From assembly GCA_933207985.1 (NCBI GenBank), contig OW240913.1, positions 100,328,092 through 100,392,091 of the forward strand: a stretch of 64,000 bases of DNA. Direction: 5' to 3'. The notes under the pieces were generated by a model. The model saw only the letters and a list, made by a program, of their open reading frames with translations, made no database searches and was not told where the DNA came from. The DNA comes from Pelobates cultripes (taxonomy: Eukaryota > Chordata > Amphibia > Anura > Pelobatidae). Below are positions 22,086-33,989 of the stretch, piece after piece. A program made the translations under genes and the position numbers. How positions within the stretch are numbered: the first letter of the stretch is position 1; each line of letters opens with the position of its first letter.

Positions 22086-22539
22086 AGATGTTCTCCCTGA
22101 GATATTGCTTGCTATGCCTAAGCTGTTTCACTCTATAAAAGTGCTCTCACTGCTCTATTTGCTCAGCTGCTATAGTATAACCAACTCACCCAGTGGTATT
22201 AGTCTCTTGCACTACGTCACAGCTGTTTGGTTGTCTCTGACGTGTCTTAGCTCATTCTGTTTAAATCTATTAGATCTGTATTTTTGCTGTCTTTCTTTCA
22301 TTTTACTGTAAATAATTGCAGTTCTATTGACATTTCATACTTTGCTAGCTTTTTGCATTGACAAATATACTCTAGTGCAGGAGTTCCCAATTAATTGTTC
22401 CCATGGAACCCTTTGACATAGTGTATCAACATCGTGGGACCTTCCCGTTCCTTATGCTTGTAGTATATTTTGTTTTACACCCAGCACAGCTAACTGTAAC
22501 TTACTGTCCCCAGGCAGCAAAGCACGTGTGTTTTATTAG

Positions 22540-22690
22540 AAACATAGAATGTGACGGCAGATAAGAACCATTCGGCCCATCTAGTCTGCCCAATATTCTA
22601 AATATTCTCATTAGTCCCTGGCCTTATCTTATAGCTAAGATAGACTTATGCCTATCCCACGCATGCCTTGACTCCCTTAGATGCGCTCGC
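22540..22690 (-). mobile_element. CR1-like LINE 3' end
   Basis: The minus strand encodes HAWDRHKSILAIR followed by a stop, then a 3' tail matching the copy at 42200-42465, which has HAWDRHKAILAIR and a stop. Further upstream the similarity is lost. Confidence 0.7.
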
Positions 22691-23719
22691 ACGGTACAAC
22701 GTGCACTAAGAACATGCAGGGAGCGCTTTATAGTCCTGAATGCTGGTGTGGCCGGCCAGGCAGCCTGGCAGCAGGTGGGCCCGTCAGTTTTCCAGACAGG
22801 CCCATCTATTATAGGCATCACGGCTTAAATAAGTGGTAACGCCCCAGCCACTGCATCCTGATTCCATACCCTTCCATTGTTAGGAGGTAATGCAACATAT
22901 GTTATAACAGACACTTATCCTAATTACAACAATAGATCTGATTTATCTCCCTCTCTTAAAAATTGGGGAGCTCTGTCCATATGAACCAGTCTCTATTGCT
23001 ACCATCCAAACCTACTTAACAGGAACATTAGAAAGCTTCCAGGCTTTATTCTAAATACATATTACTCAATAGAGCCTGATCTGGGTGGACTCCAACTTGT
23101 AGTGAAACATTGTGAAGTAAAAACGCTGAACTGTAACAATTCTCCAACTCATAGCACGGCTACTTTGACATTTATTTTGACAGCTCAATCTCAATTCATT
23201 ACATTTAAAAGTGATTTGCCTAATTTCAGTCATAACGGATGAAGTGGGAACATTCGCCAAGTCTGTTATGTTTTCAATTCACGCGTTTTGGCACAAAAAA
23301 TGAAATTCACTTTTAATTCCTCCCAGTTCATACTTTGTTGCTATAAACCATGGACTTGTATCAATGCGGAGCTTGTCTGCTATGTGAGAAAGCTTTCACT
23401 AGTCACTGCACATTGACACTCCTGGTTATCTGTGCAGAACTAACAAACGAGGACTTAGAGATTTGTTTCAATCAGAACTGCAGTTTGTCCGAATCAGGGC
23501 CGATTGGGCAATCGGTCAAATTCCCGAACTTCGAATCGAGAAGGAACCTGAATCACGAACCAACTGAAATAGGCAATGGCTGAGGATACTCGTTTTTGGT
23601 CATGATTCTGGATCAAAAAAGAGATGATTAATGTGGAAAAAAGACGATTGATGGCTATAATACAGTCACTACATGTAGATTACAGGGGAAAAAGGAGGCA
23701 GAAAAAATTCTCTATATGT
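22691..23719. other. Intergenic, no gene seen
   Basis: Contains a piece of the AT-rich MITE-like repeat (about 23160-23345). Nothing else is recognised. Confidence 0.45.
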
Positions 23720-24161
23720 GTAAAGGGATACTATAGTCACCAGAACATCTACAACTTAATGTAGTTCTGCCTGTCCCTGCAGGTTAATATACATTGCTGC
23801 CTTGTAACATTTCTAATGGCAATCACTCAGACCGCTACTAGAGGTGCTTTCTGGGTCAGTGCTGCACAATGTGCTCTGCATGGAGATGCTGAACGCTCCC
23901 CATAGAAATGCATTGAACTAATGAAGAAATGCTGATTGGCACAGCATTGGATTGGCTGAGATCATTAAATCTGATGACCTCAGCCAAGGAAGTGGGGCAG
24001 GGCCATCTGCAGGTAAATTGGCGCGGCGCTGGAAAAAAGGTAAGAAAAAACTCCATTTTTAAGGGGGGAGGGGCAAAGGGAGCCAGCCACCTAAAAAGTG
24101 CATTGAGAACTATAGTGTCATGAACACATGGTTTTATACCTGACAATATAGTGATCCTATA
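23720..24161 (+). mobile_element. T2/Kolobok-like MITE
   Basis: Left end TAAAGGGATACTATAGTCACC, right end a decayed inverse (AACTATAGTGTCATGAACAC, then ATATAGTGATCC). The body matches the copies at 46340-46775 and 53175-53742 (GGTGCTTTCTGGG, GCATTGAACTAATG, GATTGGCACAGCATTGGATT), which defines one subfamily. Confidence 0.75.
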
Positions 24162-24807
24162 CATAATATCTGTAAAATAAATGGTGGGAAAATGCTCCTA
24201 TCAGTGTACTGTAATAATTTTAGATTATGTATATATTTTGCAGTACACTGGCCCATTTTTGTGCTCTTTTACTTTGTCTGTTTCGGATCCCAAATTGGTT
24301 TTTTTCGGTACCGAAATACAGGCATCCAAAAAGTTGAATTTCCTCACAGAACTCTACAACAAACCATTGTTCAGTTTCTTCTGTCTCAGCCTCTGTGTCA
24401 CTTGATTTACACCCTGCACTGAAACAGATTAATTAAAAAACGAATATGTCAATAAACCGTTTAACAGCCATATTATAGGCCATAAAACCAAGCAGCAGTT
24501 GGTTAATATTTGGAAGATTTTTATTGGTGCGATTAAAAGATTAAACATTAAACTTGCAGAACATAAAAGCACTTCCTTATAATTGTTGTTATTTTGAGCT
24601 CGCTGAGGTTTTAAGAAGCGCTTAAAGTGTTGCAACACTGGCATCTGTCAATCCAAGAAAATACATTTTAAAGAGATACATCTGTATGTGCAACGTAATA
24701 CAACTTCACTCGTGGGGATTTTTCCACAAAATACGGAATTGTGGTGAACCAACAAAAATGACGCCAACATTGCAGAGTTGTCAATACAGCGGAGTTGTAG
24801 AATTTCC
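24162..24807. other. Intergenic, no gene seen
   Basis: AT-rich. No supported coding or RNA gene. Confidence 0.45.
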
Positions 24808-25511
24808 CTGTAACGGATCTCCTATACTCCGACTGAGTATATCCATTGTAAGTCTCCCAAATCCCAAGTGAAACCGTGATCAGAGCCCTTGGTTACCCAA
24901 ACATCAGTCGAGACTAGATGAAGGGTACAACAGGAATAAGTTTAATGGGACAAGGTACAGCCAATTTATACAAAACATGGACACAGTCAAACCCGCCCTG
25001 GAACACACCCACAACATGCCCATAACACTCACACAGCTCCAGAGGGGATTGCTTACAAATAGCCATCTCCCGCCAATCAGGAGAAAGGGTGCAAAATCAA
25101 TCTACGCTCAGGGAGGGAAGATGAACCACTGGCCAATCGGGAGAAAGGGCGCAAAAACCAGTTTGAATGGTAGCCCTTCTCCTATTGGCCGGTTCGGAAT
25201 TCCAGGCGGGCAGCGGGACTCTGCAGCTGTGAAGCCAACTCATAGTTCCAGGGAGTCTGCAAGGGGTCGTGCCTCTCTCCGGTGGATATCTCAACTTAGG
25301 TAGCACCAGTGAGAGTGCTCTTTGGGCAGCTACTAGCCTCGCTGACAGTCCGGCTGCAGGCATGAGGCCCCTGGATCTCCTCAGGAAAAACTGTGATTAG
25401 AATTCCATTAGGAGCAGATAGGGTGATCCCCAGCATGAGGACCTGACAACAGTAGCAGGTACGCAAGTGGGTACCTGTGGGCATGGTACAACATGACGGC
25501 ATTCCGTCACA
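24808..25511. mobile_element. Solo-LTR-like insertion with short target duplication
   Basis: About 704 bp starting CTGTAACGG and ending CCGTCACA, flanked by TTTCC on both sides (24803-24807 and 25512-25516; six bases, ATTTCC, if the end is shifted by one). The near TG...CA ends and a 5-6 bp duplication fit a solo LTR. No coding sequence. The exact ends are ambiguous by one base. Confidence 0.5.
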
Positions 25512-25771
25512 TTTCCAATACAGCTTTTCTTGGCCTAATTTTTGTGATTTAGTTGTTAGTTCACGACTTAATGAATAAATCCCTAATGTTGACAGCTAAT
25601 AAAATGTAGTTGCTGCATGCATCATGCTGTCCTCTCGTCCTCCTCATGACATCTTTTAAAAGGGGAACTGTCTCTTCCCAGAAATTTTAACATGTTTACT
25701 TATTCCTTGCATTTAACAATAAGCGTTTGAGAAGTCGGTAAACAAAATACGTAAAAATCCATTAAGCTGTA

Positions 25772-27602
25772 TTAAAGAGACATTCCGGGCACCAAAACAA
25801 CTCTATCTAAATTAAGTTGTTATGGTGCCAGGAGGCCCCAGAGGCACTCTTACTTCAATGGGTGAAACAGTTCTCGAACGGTTGAAGCCCAAAGTTGCCT
25901 CCAGCAGTGATGTCCACTGCCCTTTTTCCACCCTGGAACAGGGGCTACTGTGTTTACTGTGCTTGGGTGACCCTTTTTTCAAAAGTGCATGATCCCAGCC
26001 TTCTTCCCAAACACCAGACAACATTTGGTGAGGGTTACAACAGTGAAAGACTTTATTGAGCACAACACAGGTATTTATAGGCACATTCCCCACAGGAGCT
26101 GATCAGTTAGAACAATGCAAGTCCCTCCCCAGAGTCTTGGTGTCCAGGGCATAATTAGTTTAAGTCACCGTAATTAAATTATCTACCAGACACCAAGATG
26201 TGTTGCACAATAAATGTTTTACAACAATACAAGGGCTACTAAGACTCCAGGGAGGCCAGTACCCCCACATGTTGGGTGTCCTTTCTAAAGCTCTCCGCTG
26301 AGCGCCCATGCTGGCCAAATAGTGCTCTGATCGGAGAATCTGCGCCCTAGTTATAGCAGGTTAAAGTTTGACTGGATTGTGGCTATTTTCCGATCCTCTT
26401 CAGAGTTCCAGGCGCTTGGCTGCATTTCCCGGTCACATTCACCAGCCTCTAGCGAGTCCAAGGCATGGAGCTCCCTCAAGTCCAAGGTGTCTTTGGATGC
26501 CACTCTTCCTCCCTGATCTTCCCTCCAAAAAGTGCTCTGATAGGTGCCTCTGGGACCAAGAGCGCTCTCCAAAAAGTTATACCGTATCGCAGAAACTCTA
26601 CAATCTGACCAAGAGTTCCATAGACTTTGTAGGTTGCTCCCTATCATACCTTGTGTCCTGCGCCGTCCTGGTCCCGCCGTCCGTCCTCTCCTGCCGGGCA
26701 GTGCGGATCTCTGGCTGGCGTCGCACGCGCACCTCCAGGGGCACACGTGCATCTGGGAGGGCGTCCGAGGAAGTGCACGCGCGCACACAGTAGCCGACAG
26801 GGGTGACGTGACATTAGCTTTTAAAGTGATAGTAGCCTATTGCTACTATCTATTTATATCCTCCCTCATTTCTGTCCCTGCCTATCAGAATACACCTTGC
26901 CCTATATTAACCTCCTTCTGACATCACTTCCTTGTCCTGTCGTGGTTTATTATAGCCCGAGAGAGCGTTCTAAGTAGTTGTCTTTTCTTTGGTTTCTGAC
27001 TTCGGCTTGTTATTCGGTTACTCTCATTTCTGGCTCCCTGAACTTGGCTCTGTCTATTCGCTTTCCTGTACCTCTATATCCCTGACCTTGGCGTGTTTGA
27101 CTATTCTTATCTCTTATTCCTACGTTAAGTCCGGCCACTTTAAGGTCCGGTAATACGTCTGCCTGTGCTTGCCTTTATTGTTCTCTGGTTTGCGTGTTGG
27201 GGAGTATTTACCTTGACACTCCCTTTCAGGCGTGCCTTGCCTCTGTAGTCTCTCAGTTGGCTTGGGTTGAGTCCTGGGCCCCTGGAAAGGGGTGCTGAGC
27301 TGCAAGGCGCAGATGGGAGGGGTAACTGGAGGTAATTATTTTCCTCTCAGGGAGGGGATGGCTGGGAGCCCTGCGCCAGTTGGTCCAGTAGCGCTGTGAG
27401 TGAAAAATAACGTTGTTCAATAAGAACGAATGTCTCTGGACCAGGTCCATAATCTTGGGGCAGGAGGGTAGTCTTCACACCTCTCCAGGATTCTGTGGCA
27501 TGGGAGCCTCCGTCACACCTTTAAGGTAAGAGTGCCTCCCGGGGCTTCCTGGCATCATCACAACTTAATTTAGGCAATTTGGGCCCTGGATTTTTCCTTT
27601 AA
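25772..27602. mobile_element. T2-like element with long inverted ends and foreign interior
   Basis: TTAA at both ends (25772-25775 and 27599-27602). The terminal arms are inverted copies of each other over about 80 bases: AATTAAGTTGTTATGGTGCC, then GGCACTCTTAC on the left; the inverse at 27523-27566 on the right. The 1.66-kb interior has no transposase and holds other repeats, including the piece at 26830-27219. Confidence 0.7.
26830..27219 (+). repeat. LTR-like dispersed repeat, copy A
   Basis: Pyrimidine-rich sequence with repeated GACCTTGG / GACTTCGGCTTG words. It ends with TACGTTAAGTCCGGCCACTT, then GTGTTGGGG and TTGACA. The inverse copy at 59176-59600 shares the same blocks in the same order. 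The CA end matches the TG start of copy B, which fits an LTR, but no target duplication was found. Confidence 0.6.
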
Positions 27603-28457
27603 CCGCTATCCTGGAATATAATGGAGTGCCTCCATATTGGAACCCTGCTAATCATTGCAATAAGTTCTGCTCTTTGCTCCTGTCATTAATTATAAAGAGC
27701 GCACAAGAACAAGGTTTATCCAATTTCTCCTCCAATGTGTGACCTACCTCTGCCTGGACTAAACTGGATTGTGATGTAATTTGCTCAATCTAATATATAA
27801 TAACATCAGTATCATATATAATAATTAAAATGAAGCATGACATAATAGAAAGGTTAAGTCGAGTTATATGGGATTTTCACTTTGTTTGTTTGTTTGTTTT
27901 TGTTTTTAATGTTGTAATTTCCCTTTGAGTGTTGTGCTATGTTGCATGTATCCTTTGTATTGTAACATCTATCGGAAGACTGAGTCAGTGTCAGCAGACA
28001 CTACATCATTTCATACATGGAAATCGAATGTGTCACATGATTCATTAAATTGTTCTTCTTGTAGATACTTTGTGTTTACCGTGCTGTTTGTTTGCTGTTT
28101 GTACTGTTTGTGCTACCTGATGCAAGAACACATATTTGTGTAGCCCAGAAACCTTTCCTTTATAGCATGACCTGTATTTCAATGCCAGTAACAAAGTCCA
28201 CGTGGGCACGTGTCATAACGGGGCACCGTTTTTTGGACTCTGTTGCCTTACAGGGACAAAAATATTTTGTCACTCCATCTGCTATGTCCATCTCGCTGGA
28301 CATCTAACCCCCTGTGTACCTCACTGTGGAGCCTAGATGGTAGTGGGTGAGAGAGCATTTAGAGATAAAAGGAACACGGTGGTGTTAGAAATACAAACCT
28401 GTACTGATAATGTATAGATTTCTACTTCCATTAAGATTCGGAGCCCCCTAAATGATA
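27603..28457. other. Intergenic, no gene seen
   Basis: AT-rich with a short GTTT repeat near 27885. No recognised feature. Confidence 0.4.
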
Positions 28458-28463
28458 TTTATT
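28458..28463 (-). promoter_or_regulatory. AATAAA beside the candidate terminal exon
   Basis: Canonical poly(A) hexamer on the minus strand, 30 bases after the TAA of the frame at 28493-28696. It is meaningful only if that exon is real. Confidence 0.25.
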
Positions 28464-28492
28464 TTTAAACTGAAAAAAGGGTAATACACAAC

Positions 28493-28696
28493 TTATTTCC
28501 GGCGCTGAGACTGTGTAGCAACCTGTTCTGCTTCCCGTGACGCCTCCACGGACTCGTACAGAAGCTTTGGAGACGAGAAACGCAAACACCACACTTGTCC
28601 AATCAAATGCTTCTCATGTAATGATGTAATGCGTAAGGACTTGGACGTCATGTTAACTAAGTCTAAACAAGTCTGCAGCCAGAGCACCTCCAATAG
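28493..28696 (-). CDS. Candidate terminal exon of unknown gene (weak)
   Basis: On the minus strand CTGACAG (a possible 3' splice site after CCCCCTAATTGGCTATCTTC) is followed directly by 67 open codons ending in TAA. The frame has a stop immediately upstream of the splice site, so the open frame begins exactly at the exon edge. AATAAA lies 30 bases past the stop. The peptide contains WLQTCLDLVN, HLIGQVWCLRFSSPKLLYES and ends QSQRRK. I do not recognise it and there is no ATG at the start. It is not obviously a repeat. Chance is a real alternative at this length. Confidence 0.25.
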   Translation of the reverse strand, partial: LLEVLWLQTCLDLVNMTSKSLRITSLHEKHLIGQVWCLRFSSPKLLYESVEASREAEQVATQSQRRK

Positions 28697-29799
28697 CTGT
28701 CAGGAAGATAGCCAATTAGGGGGGTGTTTGGCCCTTGCTAGTAAACATCGTTACATATCTACACAATGGCAATGTTTTATATTGCACAACTAAAATGACG
28801 GGACACTCTGTTTTTACGCTTTGGTTGCAGGTTTTGTACTTTGTTACTTTTTGTTTTTGTTCTTGTGTTCTTCTGATTTGATCCTAGTAAAATACATTTA
28901 TAAATACGGGATAAACAGAATGCAGCCATGTCTCAAAGCTACAGGTCCAGCATCCAGCAATCATTTAAGGCTTGTGATTTAGGCTGACACGCCCCCTCCT
29001 TGGCCATCAGATGCCTTTTCTGTTATTTTGTGAGGCCGTAGGAGGGGTTTAGCTAGGGTTTGTCTCCCCCTAGTGGAGATATTTGTAAATCAACTTCAGT
29101 CTCCAATGCTCCACTGGGACCATATTATTTTAATTTTTGTACGTTTTTGTAAGTTGTAAGAAATGAAGGGGTTAATGGTGAGAAGCTACTGGCTGATGCC
29201 TACGGAATAGGCCTATTGCTCTATGAGGGTGTACGGAGGGAATGAAGTATGGGAACTTGGGTGGGATGCAAAATGCATGTGGACTGGCTGGATATTAAAT
29301 AGTTAACGTAAAGCTGACTTTGCGCACTGTGTAAATGTTTTTACTGATTCTATCTGTCTATAAGTCCTAAATCCTCCTGTCATGGTGTGACCGTGTAACA
29401 TGTCCTCTTTGTACCACACTCACTACACCCTCCTCTTTCTCTGTCCCAGGCTGCAGACCAGGAACGTCTGTCGGCTAGCACCATCTCCACCAGATACAAG
29501 ACATTGTATGGCCGTCATGGGGCTTTTTATCAGAAAGATTCTGTAATTATAATCTTCATTGTCATCAATCCAGCCCTGCTAAAATTCAGAACATATTTTG
29601 GAAAACATGGGTTTCCAACTAATGTCATGCTCTACATAACCCCTTATAGCAGGCATGTCCAAACCCCACCATGACAGCCCACATTCGTTCCTGAACCGCT
29701 TGTAATGCGGCCCAGTTGCCAGTTGCTGGCAGCTGGAATATGATGTCATCCCGGCATAAACATCACTACTTGGCGCGCAAGGGACCTGTGCAGGAAGAG
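28697..29799. other. Intergenic, no gene seen
   Basis: About 29649-29760 (CAGGCATGTCCAAACC) resembles a hAT-type end with no clear partner. Nothing else is supported. Confidence 0.4.
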
Positions 29800-31177
29800 C
29801 AGGGCCGTCTTTAATAATGATTGGACCCTGGGCAAGCATTTGTTTGGGCCCCCTGGACCATTCCTTCCCTCCTCCCCCTTCCCCCAACCTGCCATGCAAT
29901 CACAGCACCCACCCCATTGCAGTGGCAGAATTATAACAGAAAGAGCCCTGGTGCAAGAATTGGACAAAAGGTAGAACCCTATCTGTCGTGCAACCATGCT
30001 TCGACTGCTGAGGCTCTACCAATTTCCCATTTTGCTGGGTTGTATTTAGCACTGAGCCGTGTTTGTGTGTTTGAATATAAGCATGTGTTTGTATGGAGTG
30101 TGTTTGTGTAAATGTGTTTGTATGGAGTGTGTTTGTGTAAATGTGTTTTGTATGTGGTGTTGAAGTTTTAATGCAAGTGTTCATTTATGTGTAGTGTTGG
30201 TTTTTGAATGAAGTAGTTTGTTCACATATAATTTTGGTGTTTAACACAGAGGTGTGTTTGTATTTAGTGTTGACGTTTGAATGGAGGGGTGTATTTGGAT
30301 TTAATGTTGGTGCTCAGACACACAGCTACACGCACTGATACACATGCAGATACACATATATACACACTGACTACATACAGATAAGCACACTGACAACATA
30401 CAGGTACACAAACACATACAGGTACACAGGCACATACACTGACAGACATACTGACACACAGATGCATACACTGATAGACATACTGTCACACACACACGGC
30501 TTATGAGCTGTTCCAAGGCACATACACTGACACACACATACACTGACAGAAATACGGACACACACAGACAGGCAAATACACTGACACACAAAGATACAAA
30601 TACTGACAGATATACTGACACACACACACAGACATACTGACACACAGATACATACACTGTCAGACATACTGACACAAACAGACACACATACTAACAAATA
30701 TACACACACACACACACACACTGACACACAGATACACTAACACACATGTAAAATTTACCTTTTTAAACCAACCCTCCAGTTTCCTACCTTTTGCTGGGTG
30801 GCTTCCCTGGGGTTCAGTGTGGTGCCTGAGGCTGATGGGAGTGAGGAGCCTCCATCCTCACTGCTGCTGCCGCCTCCTCCCCCCGCCCGGGCTACCCCCT
30901 CCTGCGCAGCTCCTCTCTTTATGGGAGGAAGTGCTCGCGGCTGTCACTTCCTCCCATACTGCTGAAAAGCAAGGGGCCCGGTCGCTTTGTTAAAGGGCCA
31001 CAGCGCTCCGACCGGGCCCCTGCTGATACAAGCCCACCGGGTGGCCCTAAGTGCATGGGCCACCCGGTGGTACTCCGTAGAGGACGGGGAAAACAAATTG
31101 TTGAGGGCAGAGGGGACCCCAGGAGTAACTGGGCCCAGAGCAGCTACTCCGTTTGCACCGCGTTAAAGATGGCCCTA
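29800..31177. mobile_element. hAT-type element carrying minisatellite arrays
   Basis: Starts CAGGGCCGTCTTTAA and ends TTAAAGATGGCCCTA, imperfect inverted termini. Flanking octamers AGGAAGAG (29792-29799) and ATGAAGAG (31178-31185) match at 7 of 8. There is no transposase. Inside are GTGT-rich repeats (30050-30300), a CACA-type array (30303-30750) and GC-rich palindromes (CCACCGGGTGG / CCACCCGGTGG). Confidence 0.8.
30303..30750 (+). repeat. Minisatellite of ACTGACACACA type
   Basis: Degenerate tandem words ACTGACACACA, GATACA and GACATACTGACA. The open frames across it on the minus strand are low-complexity Val/Cys/Ser repeats, not genes. Confidence 0.85.
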
Positions 31178-31200
31178 ATGAAGAGCACAGAGAATCCAGC

Positions 31201-31440
31201 CCAGCAGCAACCACATTATTAAATGTGTGTGTATGAATGTGATTTATGAATGTGATTCTATGTGTATGCCAGTAATTATGTCTGTGCTTTTGTGTATGTA
31301 TGTGATTGTGTGTGGGTCTGTGCTTGTGTGCATGTATGAGATTGTGTGTTTGTATGTGATTGTGTGTGTGTGTTTGTGTGTGTGTTTATCTGTGGTTATG
31401 TGTATGTGTATATACATGTGTGTGTGTTTAGCAGATAGCT
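31201..31440 (+). repeat. GT-rich degenerate repeat
   Basis: TGTGTATG / TGTGATTGTG words just right of the hAT element. The open frame within is low-complexity. Confidence 0.75.
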
Positions 31441-32301
31441 CCCTAATTTGGTATACTTAAATTTGGCAATCCCACATGGGGATTGCAAATAAGGGAGTTA
31501 TCTACTAAACAAATTAAATATAAAGCTTTTGGCTTTGACCAGTAGTTCCTTAATTACTGTGTCCTCTAGTATCCCCGACTCTTTGCTGTTACCAAAATCA
31601 GCAATCTGATATTATAAAAAGAAAGTCACTAATCTAATGTTCTGCTGGGCTTCTACAGAGAAGGTTGTGGTGACTGTTGGAAAAGAACTTAGAGGGGTGC
31701 TGCAATTAGTTGTGTCATGTGGTGGGAATGCCTGGCTGAGCAGCTTGGATCCAGCTATGCCTCCATTAATTACGTGGAGGGCATCGGCAGCACCCTGTCC
31801 ATGGGTGGAAAGGATGGGACATGACATAGAAAGGAGAGGATATGCTACGACATAGACCCACCTGTCTGTTAATGTAAAGGCCATTGCTTTCGATCTTAGC
31901 CCTGGTGTTTCTGGAACGTAGGAATGTCCATGAGTTCCTTGCTAGACCACACTGACCTCCCCTTATTATCTGACCACGTTCACCTGTCCACTGGTGTCCT
32001 GTTTAGTCATGCTATAGGCAGCACATTAGGCCCAGCTGCAAAGAGCCGGTATTCTCTCCTGTCCTGATTATTTTCTATTCCGTTGCCTCTGTAGGAAAGC
32101 AGACTCTGCAAACCTGTAACCAAGGTCTTTATTTCCTTTTTGCATTCTGCATACCTTTAATGCGCTATCTTGTACCATGTTGTAAAATTGAGCATTGGCT
32201 GCAGTGCACCCAAGGAAACTAGGTTTAAAACAAAACTGATACAGCAGAGCTTGGAGGTTGGAAGGCTGGAGCCGAGCATTACCAGCTACCCAGATCATAT
32301 T
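31441..32301. other. Intergenic, no gene seen
   Basis: No recognised feature. Confidence 0.4.
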
Positions 32302-33550
32302 CATTATTTATTTATATAGCGCCATCAAATTCCGTAGCGCTGTACAATGGGTGGACGAACAGACAAGTAATTGTAACCAGACAAATGGATGCACAGGAAC
32401 AGAGGGGTTGAGTGCCCTGTTTAATTATTATTATTATTATGATATTTATAGAGCGCCGTCAAATTCCGCAGCGCTTTACAGTGGGTGGACGAACAGACAT
32501 GTAGTTGTAACCAGACAAGTTGGACACACAGGAACAGAGGGGTTGAGGGCCCTGCTCAATTAGCTTACATGCTAGAGGCAGTGGGGTAAAATGACACAAA
32601 AAGGTAAGGATAGTATTAGAATAGTGACAGTTGCAGAAGAGGAATCAGCCAGGAGCTATTAACAGTTTCATTGATACGCTTTTATGAAGAAGTGGGTTTT
32701 TAATGATTTTTTGAAGGACTGGAGACTGGGTGAGCATCTAACGGAGGAGGGAAGCGAGTTCCACAGGATGAGCTTACATTCTAGAGGAAGTGGGGAATAG
32801 TGACAAAAAGGGTAAAAGAAGGGATAATGAAATTGGTTGCTAGAAAAGTAATCGCTGAGAACTTAGTAGGTTATTTTGACAGTTGCAGGAGAGGAGTAAT
32901 TGGGGACAGGGAATGAAAACTCGCTAACAGTGTAAATGATATGCTTTCCTGAAGAAGTGCGTTTTCAATTATTTTATGAAGGAGTGGAAACTGGGTGAAA
33001 GTCTAACAGAGAAGGGAAGGGAGTTCCACAGAAAATGTGCAGCTCTGGAGAAGTCTTGGAGGCGAGCATCAGATGTGGGAGTACGGACAGAGAATATTCG
33101 TAGGTCTTCGGCAGAGCGCAGGGGCCTCAACGGAATGTACTTGTGTATTAGGGAGGATAGGTAGGTTGGAGCAGCATTATGTAGGGACTTGTAAGCAAGC
33201 ACCAGAATCTTAACTTGAGTCCTATATCTTACTAGAAGCCAGTGTAGGGACTGACAGAGGTGGGAGGTGCGAGCGGACAGGAAAAGGAGCCTCGCTGCCG
33301 TATTCATTGTAGATTGCAATGGTGCACGCTGGGAACACGTAAGACCACTGAGAAGGGGATTGCAGTAGTCCAGGCGAGAAAGAACAAGGGCATGGACCAG
33401 CACCTTAGCTGCGTCTGGCGTTAAATAGGGGCGGATGCGAGCTGTTTTTGAGATGAAAGCTGCAGGATTTGGTAATCGACTGGACATGAGGGGTGAAGGA
33501 GAGGTTGGAGTCAAAGAGAACACCTAGGCAGCGAGCCTGCGAGGTAGCGA
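32302..33550 (-). mobile_element. L2-like LINE, 3' part, with broken reverse transcriptase
   Basis: The minus strand encodes an L2-clade C-terminal reverse transcriptase: ARIRPYLTPDAAKVLVHAL, SRLDYCNPLLSGL, SLHWL, VLAYKSLHNAAPTYLSSLI and LWNSLPFSVRLSPS. The frame 32969-33523 is the best preserved part. The 3' UTR ends with AGCGCT...GGCGCTATATAAATAAA. It is interrupted in its 3' UTR by a younger copy (32425-32766) and cut on its 5' side by the hAT element at 33551. Confidence 0.85.
32425..32766 (-). mobile_element. Younger L2-like copy nested in the older one
   Basis: It has its own 3' end (AGCGCTTTACAG, TATAGAGCGCC, ATT repeats), 3' UTR and the last ORF codons (NSLPSSVRCSPSLQSFKKSL), then stops at CCACAG. 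The flanking older copy resumes with GATGAGCTTACATTCTAG, exactly where it broke off after GCCCTG. This is an insertion of the family into itself. Confidence 0.75.
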
Positions 33551-33649
33551 CAGGGCCGGACTAGCCCACCGGGATACCGGGAAATTTCCCAGTGGGCCGT
33601 CGGCACCTGGGGCCGGGCAGGCAGCCGGCTCACCTGCGGCCGCAGAGGG

Positions 33650-33885
33650 AGCTCTTTCGGCGGCCGCAGGGGGGAGCTGGCTGTTCTGGCAGCTGCAGGG
33701 GGGAGCTGGCTGTTCTGTCTCTGCTCCCCCTCCCCTGCGCGCCGCTTAATGAGACCGGGGTCGGAATATGACGTCATATTCCGGCCCCGGTCTCTTTATA
33801 GTGCGCTGGGGAGGGGGAGCAGAGACAGAACAGCCAGCTCCCCCCTGCGGCCGCCAAAGTAGCTCCCTCTGCGGCCGCCAGAAGA
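33650..33885. repeat. Large GC-rich palindrome centred on TGACGTCA
   Basis: Arms of about 110 bases (GAGCTGGCTGTTCTG, TCTCTGCTCCCCCTCCCC and inverse) meet at the perfect palindrome GGAATATGACGTCATATTCC (33763-33782). The centre includes a full CRE-type site. It lies in the left part of the composite hAT element. Confidence 0.85.
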
Positions 33886-33989
33886 GCCAGCTCCCCAGGG
33901 GTCAAGTCCTGGGGAGAAAAGTGTGGGAACTCACCCAAGATTCCCGCCTCCCCCCTCCACCCCCCTTAAGAAAATTACACTCCTATGCA

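Noticed and set aside
22105..22311. 68-codon hydrophobic frame
   Set aside because: T-rich DNA gives Leu/Ser/Phe by composition. No supporting signals.
26351..26793. Overlapping frames of 141-145 codons on both strands
   Set aside because: They mirror each other in a GC-rich repeat interior, with no domain and no splice signals seen.
30264..30727. Val/Cys/Ser-rich open frames on the minus strand
   Set aside because: Low-complexity translations of the CACA minisatellite.
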